Assembly: GCA_046727735.1 (NCBI GenBank) | Contig: JBKPDF010000004.1 | Coordinates: forward strand, 1-18,571 | DNA: 18,571 nt | From: AP-16 sp046727735 | GTDB lineage: Bacteria > Pseudomonadota > Alphaproteobacteria > Rhizobiales > Xanthobacteraceae | Direction of reading: 5' to 3' | Part shown: positions 13,930 to 18,571 of the stretch, in pieces | Position numbering within the stretch: the first letter of the stretch is position 1 | Layout of the letters: every line of letters starts with the position of its first letter | Notes under the pieces: generated by a model | Seen by the model: only the letters and a program-made list of their open reading frames with translations | What the model was told of the DNA's origin: nothing | Databases searched by the model: none | Translations under genes and position numbers: made by a program

Positions 13930-15204
13930 TCAGCCTCGGACCGCCTTAAGCGAGACAACATGGTCCGGTGCAGGCTCGACGATGTCGCGCAGCTGGCCGG
14001 CCCATAATGCAAGCGCCTCGCGCATCTCGTCGACGAACTTATGCTGGTCATACACGCGCTGAATTCCCTTCCGGCCATGCCCGATCACCATCTCGGCGAC
14101 GGTGTCGGGGACGCGCAGCTTGGACAGGCGAGTTCGGACGGTGCGGCGCAAATCATGGACGACGAACGGCGGGAGCTTGGCCTTTTCGCCGTGCGCCTCG
14201 CGAAGCTTCTCGAGCATCAGGCGATCGAGCCGGGCCTTCGCCTTCGAGAATCCATCGACCGGCTTCGTGCCGAAGGTCGTCGAAAACAAGTAGTCGCCGC
14301 GCTTGAACCGCGGCAACCCGCGCAGCAACGCGACGACGTCCGGAACAAGTGAGACCAGGTGTGTCGAGCCGGATTTGAAGCGCTCCGGCGGCACAGTCCA
14401 TAGACCGGCCTCGAGGTCGAACTCGGGCCAGCGCGCATCACTCACCTCGGTCTTACGCTGGCCGGTGAGCGCCAGCACCCGGAGCATCGAACCGAACGGG
14501 TAGCCCATGCGGTCCGTCGCGCGCCAGAATGCGCGTAGTTCGTCGTCGGTCAGCGTCCGCTGTCGCGGCTCGCGCGTGCCGATCAGGCTCTTCGGCTTCA
14601 ATCGATCGCATGGGCTGTGCTCGAGGCCGTAGATGCCGCACCCGATGGCCCAGCTGAACAGAGTTCGGACGTGCCCGAAGAGATTGTGCGCCTGGTACGG
14701 CGCGCCACGATCGACGGCCGCCTTGATGACGTTCGCGACGTCGTGCTGCGTGATGTCGATGATCGGCTGCGCGCCCCACCGCTCGACGAATTCTCTTCGC
14801 AGCTCGCGCTCGACCACATCCGCCTTGCGCTGCTTCTGGCGGTGGATGTGCGCGATATACGCTTCCACGACGGCAGCGAAGCTGTTCTCCTGCTTCCGCA
14901 GCTCGCCTTGTCGCCGTCGTTCCTCCTCAACCGCGGGATCGATGCCCTTACGCAGCAGTTCGATCCAATCGCGCGCTTTCTCCCGCGCCTTCTCCAGGGT
15001 GATCGCGCCGCACTTCGCGATCTCCCGCCGCGTGGGGTTGCGCTTCCCGGGATATCGGGCGAGCAGGATGAACGTGCGCGAACCGGTGTCGGTGACACGA
15101 ACGCCGAGGCCCGGCACGACGGCGTCCATGACGTCATAGCGCTTCCCTGGCGCGGCGGGCTTGAGGGCTTTCAGGCCTCGGTTGGTCAGGATCCTTTTTG
15201 GCAT
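13930..15204 (-). CDS. Tyrosine integrase, P4 type (DUF4102 N-terminus)
   Basis: This 424-aa site-specific recombinase inserts and, with an excision factor, releases the element. The N-terminal DUF4102 arm-binding domain is clear: LTNRGLKALKPAAPGKRYDV, then PGLGVRV and GSRTFILLARYPGK. The core-binding domain covers about 105-200. Catalytic residues are Arg250 in LTGQRKTEV, Lys277 in RFKSGSTH, His350 and Arg353 in VVHDLRRT, His376 in VIGHGRKG and the nucleophile Tyr385 in QRVYDQH. The gene is full length for the family. ATG 15204 has GAGGA upstream and faces the tRNA-Asn fragment 159 bp away. Short repeats at 15216-15260 could be its arm sites. Confidence 0.92.
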   Translation of the reverse strand: MPKRILTNRGLKALKPAAPGKRYDVMDAVVPGLGVRVTDTGSRTFILLARYPGKRNPTRREIAKCGAITLEKAREKARDWIELLRKGIDPAVEEERRRQGELRKQENSFAAVVEAYIAHIHRQKQRKADVVERELRREFVERWGAQPIIDITQHDVANVIKAAVDRGAPYQAHNLFGHVRTLFSWAIGCGIYGLEHSPCDRLKPKSLIGTREPRQRTLTDDELRAFWRATDRMGYPFGSMLRVLALTGQRKTEVSDARWPEFDLEAGLWTVPPERFKSGSTHLVSLVPDVVALLRGLPRFKRGDYLFSTTFGTKPVDGFSKAKARLDRLMLEKLREAHGEKAKLPPFVVHDLRRTVRTRLSKLRVPDTVAEMVIGHGRKGIQRVYDQHKFVDEMREALALWAGQLRDIVEPAPDHVVSLKAVRG

Positions 15205-15215
15205 AGCCGTCCTCT

Positions 15216-15260
15216 GGGCAACATCGGGGCAACGCCATAGGAGGAGCTTGAGTGTTGCCC
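15216..15260. repeat. GGGCAAC repeats next to the integrase start (possible arm-type sites)
   Basis: GGGCAAC occurs at 15216-15222 and 15227-15233, 11 bp apart, and in inverse orientation at 15254-15260. The first and third form the 8-bp inverted repeat GGGCAACA / TGTTGCCC. They sit between the integrase start and the tRNA fragment, where arm-binding sites of tyrosine integrases usually lie. They could also bind a repressor of the integrase promoter. Confidence 0.5.
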
Positions 15261-15362
15261 GACGCGACGCCAGGTTACCCGCGGTTCCAGACGATGCAAG
15301 TGCGATCGGTGTTTCCCATTACGGGATGCACCGGTAAGAGACACCTAGTTTCAGCTATCGGA

Positions 15363-15411
15363 TCGGCTGTTAACCGCTGGGTCGCTGGTTCGAATCCGGC
15401 CCGGGGAGCCA
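15363..15411 (+). other. tRNA-Asn(GUU) 3' fragment: attachment site (attR)
   Basis: The sequence holds the anticodon stem-loop CGGCTGTTAACCG (loop CTGTTAA, anticodon GTT), variable region, T-arm GCTGG TTCGAAT CCGGC and 3' acceptor strand with CCA (GGGGAGCCA). The 5' half with acceptor strand TCCCCGG and D-arm is absent upstream, so it is not a functional tRNA. This is what integration at the 3' part of a tRNA gene leaves at the far end of an element. The fragment points away from the integrase, placing the element to its left. Confidence 0.75.
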
Positions 15412-15457
15412 GGAAATTCAAGGACTTAAACATCCCGATCTAGCCGCAAGGGCCGCC

Positions 15458-15478
15458 ATGGGTGCGGTATGGGTGCGG
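15458..15478. repeat. ATGGGTGCGG repeated with 11-bp period right of the att site
   Basis: ATGGGTGCGG occurs at 15458-15467 and 15469-15478, one helical turn apart, 47 bp beyond the tRNA fragment. Phased short direct repeats beside a core site resemble integrase arm sites. They differ from the GGGCAAC set on the other side, which would suit a second element. They could equally be chance or part of the leader of the gene at 15528. Confidence 0.4.
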
Positions 15479-15527
15479 AGAGCTGCTCGCCCGCCGCCCT
15501 GGGGGCAGTTCGGGGCGTGTGGGGCGC

Positions 15528-17158
15528 ATGATGAACGATCCAGATACAGGGCCGGACGCTGAGAAGAAGAAGCCGACTGTCGAAGGTGTCGAGGCTGCAG
15601 GTGAAGCTGCCGGATTCGACCCCGGCGCGTTCTCTGGGGCGTTCCAAGGTGCTGGAGCAAAAGCGGCAACTGGCGAGGAAGCGCCTGCCGCTGGTCCCAC
15701 CATCACCAGCACCTCGACGAGAATTGTCCCGCCGTTGGACGCCCCGCTGCCTGATGAGGAGCGTGTAGACGTCGATCCGGACGTTGAGCGCGAAATCTTT
15801 GAATATGCGACCAAGCCTGATGCAGACGCGTCTGGTTCGATCGAACACTCAGCAGATCATCCCGAAGAAGGAGCGGTCGGCGAGGAGCCGCGACAGGCCC
15901 ACGTCCTCCCCAACAGCACGAGGCCCCAAAGTACGATATTCGTGCCGCCGCAACCGCCGCCCGCCACTCCTCAGCCGGTCACGCGTTCGGGTTTCGATGA
16001 TCCGCCCCCGCGGCCGCCGCACGTGCCACAAGACATGAATATGGGGTGGGACCCGGGTTGGAGGGATTACGCTGCTGCCCAGGAAGCGGAGCGCCAGAGC
16101 CGGCTTAAGGGCGCTGCTCTCACCGCACCCTCAGGGCCATCCGCTTCCACGGCCCCTCAGACAGTGGGGCTGACTGCGCGCGCGCAAATCGGCCAGCAGG
16201 TCGGCGTTGGAACGACGGTCACCCGGGCGCCTGCCACCGAAGATGATCTCGCCCTGATCAATGCGCTTCCACAGCAAATCACGACGGCCACTCAGTTTAT
16301 CATGAGCGGTGATGGGCGCATCGATCTTTTGCCCGACCCGCCCGATCAGACAGTGATTGCAGATGCCGCGCAGCGCGAACAGTATGGGGAGGTTCGCACT
16401 AAAGCGCTTGCGCTGTCCGGCATAGGGCATAACCAGCTTGGTGATCTGTCCGATCCGGTAAGTAAATTTCTCAGCGTCGCCCCGGAACAGATTGAGCAGA
16501 TTTCGATCCGTCGACTGTGGTCTCGCGGCAATACCTTGCGTCGCCGTCTAGCCGCACACGACATCGCTGCCTCGTCCGGCGATGTCTCAGACCCAGCTCG
16601 CCTTCCGCCGCTCGTCGCTGAGAGCCTGCGCGATCTAGTCGAGACTTACAACATCTTCATCATAGGCGATCCAAAGGGAAGGGAACTCGACCAAGTTCGA
16701 CTTGGCCCGCAGGAGCGCGATGCTGCACTGGCTGTGGTGGACGTGGCCGCTCGGATCGTGGAAGCGGTTCAGGTGTCCGAAGGTGTCGCGACAGTTGCAG
16801 CCATCGAAGCACTCAGCGAGCAGGTGGAGAGCGCCCAGGATGCACGTGTATTGGTCGGCGTCGATAGCGATCAGTCGATTGATCTCCACGAAAAACAAGC
16901 GGCAATTTCGTGGGTGAACTCCTCCGCACGGCTTTCGCCTCGTTGCGTTACGAAGCCGGTTTTGCTTGGAAAGAAGCGCGTGCGGGCACTTATCGCTATG
17001 CAGGACCAGCCCTCATCGCAAGCGGGTCTGTACCCCAGATTGTCGCGTTCGTGATCGAAAACGCGGGTGCGTTAAAGAATTTCGTGGAACATGCATTCCA
17101 GAACCCTGCGCTCATCCAGATCATCGATGCCATCTTGCGGGCCGCAGGTGTTTCCTAA
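15528..17158 (+). pseudogene. Long proline-rich hypothetical protein with a frameshift in an A5 run
   Basis: I chose ATG 15528, after GGGG four bases upstream (MMNDPDTGPDAEKKKPTVEG). The first 250 residues are disordered and Pro/Ala-rich (PPQPPPATPQP, DDPPPRPPHVPQD). After about residue 260 the text is helical: QIEQISIRRLWSRGNTLRRR, ESLRDLVETYNIFIIGDPKG, VDVAARIVEAVQVSEGVA. The open frame ends at 17054 with poor sequence. A shift at the A-run 16891-16895 (one A lost) gives TSGNFVGELLRTAFASLRYE and a hydrophobic tail IASGSVPQIVAFVIENAGAL, ending at 17158. The corrected product has about 543 residues. The function is unknown. A disordered N-terminus with a hydrophobic C-terminus suggests a membrane-associated or scaffold protein. 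Confidence 0.55.
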
Positions 17159-17169
17159 AGCTGTCCATC

Positions 17170-17415
17170 ATGCCCCGCGACGGCGCGATCATCTTCTCCG
17201 ACTTGATCGGCAAGCTCGACATGCTGCGGGTCGAGTGCCCGAAATGCGGGCGCGGGGGCCGATACCGGCTTGCCGACCTGATCAGCCGCTACGGCCGCGA
17301 CGTAAAGCTGTTCGCGTTCACCGACGACGTGGCTGCAAACTGCACGCGCAGGCGAGCGCCGAGTGACAGCGATCCGTGCGGCGCGGTCTTTCCCGATTTG
17401 CCAAAAGTGCTTTGA
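17170..17415 (+). CDS. Small Cys4 (zinc-ribbon-like) hypothetical protein
   Basis: The 81-aa protein begins MPRDGAIIFSDLIGKLDMLR. It contains a CPKCGRGGRYRL knuckle (Cys pair in the first third), a helix LADLISRYGRDVKLFAF, a third Cys in ANCTRRR, and SDPCGAVFPDLPKVL at the C-terminus. Four cysteines in that layout suggest zinc binding. I recognise the pattern from many short proteins of Bradyrhizobium and relatives, where it often occurs near phage or island genes. The function is not known. The start lies 11 bp after the preceding stop, and its end overlaps nothing important. It probably shares a transcript with its neighbours. Confidence 0.7.
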   Translation: MPRDGAIIFSDLIGKLDMLRVECPKCGRGGRYRLADLISRYGRDVKLFAFTDDVAANCTRRRAPSDSDPCGAVFPDLPKVL

Positions 17416-17437
17416 CTGGACTCCGGCAGCTCTGGCC

Positions 17438-18220
17438 ATGTCCCAGGCACAGGTTCTCTCTTCCGGATTGATGATCCGACAGGATTTTGCCGAAGCGGTG
17501 CGGCCGGTTTTTTTTCAGACTGAGCACGAAAAATTCCTTTACGCTACCCATGGCGGGACGCTGTTTCTCGTTGTGTTTTCTGGACGTGTCTACGGCGTAA
17601 CCTGCGCCCATGTGTTCCGCGATTTTCCGCCCGGATGGCTTTTCGTCACGCAAGAGAAGCACGCGCAGAAAGGTAGCATGCCCGGGCATGTCATCGGTCT
17701 CATATATCCCACGTCACCACGAGACGACGCGGTCGACACCGACGTCGTCGACCTGTGCCTCATCAAATTTTCGGACGACACCTCACCCACTTTTTTCGTT
17801 AAACCTTACATCATCGAAAGCCGGACAGTGGCGACGAGCCAGGTCGGCCACGTGCTTTCGGTGGCGGGCGTTCTAAAGGATAAAACCTCGATCGTCCCTC
17901 CCGACATCAATATCGGTTATTGTAGGTTGGAGTTTCGGGACTATGGACCATCCAGTGATCCATTCCTGCGCCGTGCGGAAGCAAAATTTGATAACCCAAC
18001 GATCACATCGGTGACGGGTATCAGCGGCTCTCCGGTCTACGATCAAACCGCTAACGCGCTCTGCGGCATGGTGATACGTGGCGGCATGACAGACAACCAT
18101 TGTACGGTCCACTACATCGATATTTCCGATATCACTCGCTTCCTCGACGCCGTGAGCGGGGGAGCGACAAGCGCGTATTACATCAAGCCCATGTCTCAGC
18201 CGGTGAGCCGCGCCAGATAG
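17438..18220 (+). CDS. Trypsin-fold serine peptidase-like protein
   Basis: From ATG 17438 the protein has 260 residues. It shows the order expected of a chymotrypsin-fold peptidase: His58 in YGVTCAHVF, Asp102 or Asp105 in DTDVVDLCLIKF, and Ser196 in TGISGSPVYD (GxSGSP), followed by ALCGMVIRGG. No signal peptide is visible, so it may act in the cytoplasm. Such peptidases without a transport signal are known in stress and in some antiphage modules. Linking this one to defence is inference. The frame extends up to 17363 and has no strong ribosome binding site at any start; I kept the ATG where homologous-looking sequence begins. It lies 22 bp after the Cys4 gene. Confidence 0.7.
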   Translation: MSQAQVLSSGLMIRQDFAEAVRPVFFQTEHEKFLYATHGGTLFLVVFSGRVYGVTCAHVFRDFPPGWLFVTQEKHAQKGSMPGHVIGLIYPTSPRDDAVDTDVVDLCLIKFSDDTSPTFFVKPYIIESRTVATSQVGHVLSVAGVLKDKTSIVPPDINIGYCRLEFRDYGPSSDPFLRRAEAKFDNPTITSVTGISGSPVYDQTANALCGMVIRGGMTDNHCTVHYIDISDITRFLDAVSGGATSAYYIKPMSQPVSRAR

Positions 18221-18240
18221 CCCGTCCCTTCCCCGGAAGC

Positions 18241-18495
18241 ATGCAACTGAAGTATGCAGCCCATCATCCCCACGATCCGCCGCGGGTTGCCGGAAAACCC
18301 GATCCTCTTGCTAAGGTTCTGCGGGCACGCGTGCGCGGGCAGGATCGTGTTCGCGCCACGCTCGCTTGGATTCTCGATTTGCTGAAGGCCGGTCAGTCAT
18401 CATCGCACGTAACTGCTCCCGCCAAATCGCGCATTGGTGTGATCGGCATTATCCTGATCATCCTCGTCGTCCTGCTTCTGTTGGGACGGATTTAG
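18241..18495 (+). CDS. Small protein with C-terminal membrane helix (DUF3309-like tail)
   Basis: The 84-aa protein starts at ATG 18241, 20 bp after the peptidase stop. Residues 1-60 are soluble (HHPHDPPRVAGKPDPLAKVL, VRATLAWILDLLKAGQ). The C-terminus is one hydrophobic helix, IGVIGIILIILVVLLLLGRI, which closely resembles the end of DUF3309 membrane peptides. The topology suggests a tail-anchored inner-membrane protein. A frame starting at 18100 is longer, but its first part overlaps the peptidase gene and is shadow sequence. It is probably in one operon with the peptidase. Bases after 18495 hold nothing recognisable. Confidence 0.65.
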   Translation: MQLKYAAHHPHDPPRVAGKPDPLAKVLRARVRGQDRVRATLAWILDLLKAGQSSSHVTAPAKSRIGVIGIILIILVVLLLLGRI

Positions 18496-18571
18496 GAGGC
18501 AGCCATCAACGTTGCTGCTGGGAAGCGTCGATTGCGCCGACGGCGCGGCTGAAGCGTCAAAATCGCCGGCG

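Larger units (their letters stand above)
6011..15411 (-). mobile_element. Satellite-like integrative element with replication and packaging genes but no virion genes
   Basis: All genes in this span are on the minus strand, tightly packed and often overlapping by 4 bp. They are integrase, coupled protein, AlpA-type regulator, accessory genes, Toprim/DUF3631 primase-helicase, candidate origin, hypothetical protein, TerS-like and TerL. No portal, major capsid, head protease, tail or lysis gene is present. The right edge is a tRNA-Asn 3' fragment (15363-15411) with the integrase start 159 bp away, as expected for a tRNA-integrating element. The left edge is uncertain: gene debris and a 15-bp tandem repeat lie there, and no intact tRNA-Asn is visible. 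The composition fits a phage satellite or a prophage reduced to replication and packaging genes. Base composition in the terminase genes is visibly more GC-rich than in the left part. Confidence 0.65.

Noticed and set aside
15325..15411. Complete tRNA gene ending at 15411
   Set aside because: No 5' acceptor strand or D-arm can be found upstream, so only a 3' fragment is supported.
1..18571. CRISPR array or complete insertion sequence
   Set aside because: No regularly spaced identical repeats with unique spacers, and no transposase gene with terminal inverted repeats, were seen. The repeat clusters found are short and of other types.

Overview
The window looks like a piece of a high-GC alphaproteobacterial chromosome, most likely Bradyrhizobium or a close relative in the Rhizobiales. 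This rests on recognising family types: a MctP-type monocarboxylate symporter, a DUF2189 membrane protein, relics of the TPR/adenylate-cyclase paralog family, a DUF3309-like C-terminal helix and a small Cys4 protein of a kind common in that group. No search was run.

Left part (1-5990): a scarred host or island region. It opens with the 3' end of a TPR/cyclase-type gene, followed by two more degenerate copies of the same C-terminus. A 47-49 bp sequence made of such a gene end plus its 3' flank occurs at 360 and again at 1321. Between the copies is a frameshifted membrane-anchored protein gene. After the second copy comes a frameshifted, truncated methyltransferase gene that runs head-on into an intact DUF2189 gene. 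An intact symporter and a divergent exported alpha/beta hydrolase follow. From 5470 to 5785 lie fragments of two more genes.

Central part (6011-15411): a compact element with every gene on the minus strand, which I read as a satellite-like integrative element. In order of transcription it has a P4-type tyrosine integrase, a coupled protein, an AlpA-type regulator, several small accessory genes (two of them frameshifted), a Toprim/DUF3631 primase-helicase, a repeat-rich candidate origin, a short protein, and small and large terminase subunits. No portal, capsid, protease or tail gene is present. It carries genes for integration, replication and DNA packaging only, as expected of an element that depends on a helper phage. 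The right end is a 49 bp tRNA-Asn(GUU) 3' fragment, interpreted as attR. An intact tRNA-Asn would be expected to the left, but none is visible in the window.

Right part (15412-18571): four plus-strand genes. They are a long proline-rich protein with a frameshift in an A5 run, an 81-aa Cys4 protein, a trypsin-fold peptidase and a small protein with a C-terminal membrane helix. Their joint function is unknown. Short repeats with 11 bp periodicity lie on both sides of the tRNA fragment, so this part could belong to a second element in the same tRNA site.

Five genes carry apparent 1-2 nt frame disruptions. Whether these are real decay or assembly error decides how the accessory genes should be read.
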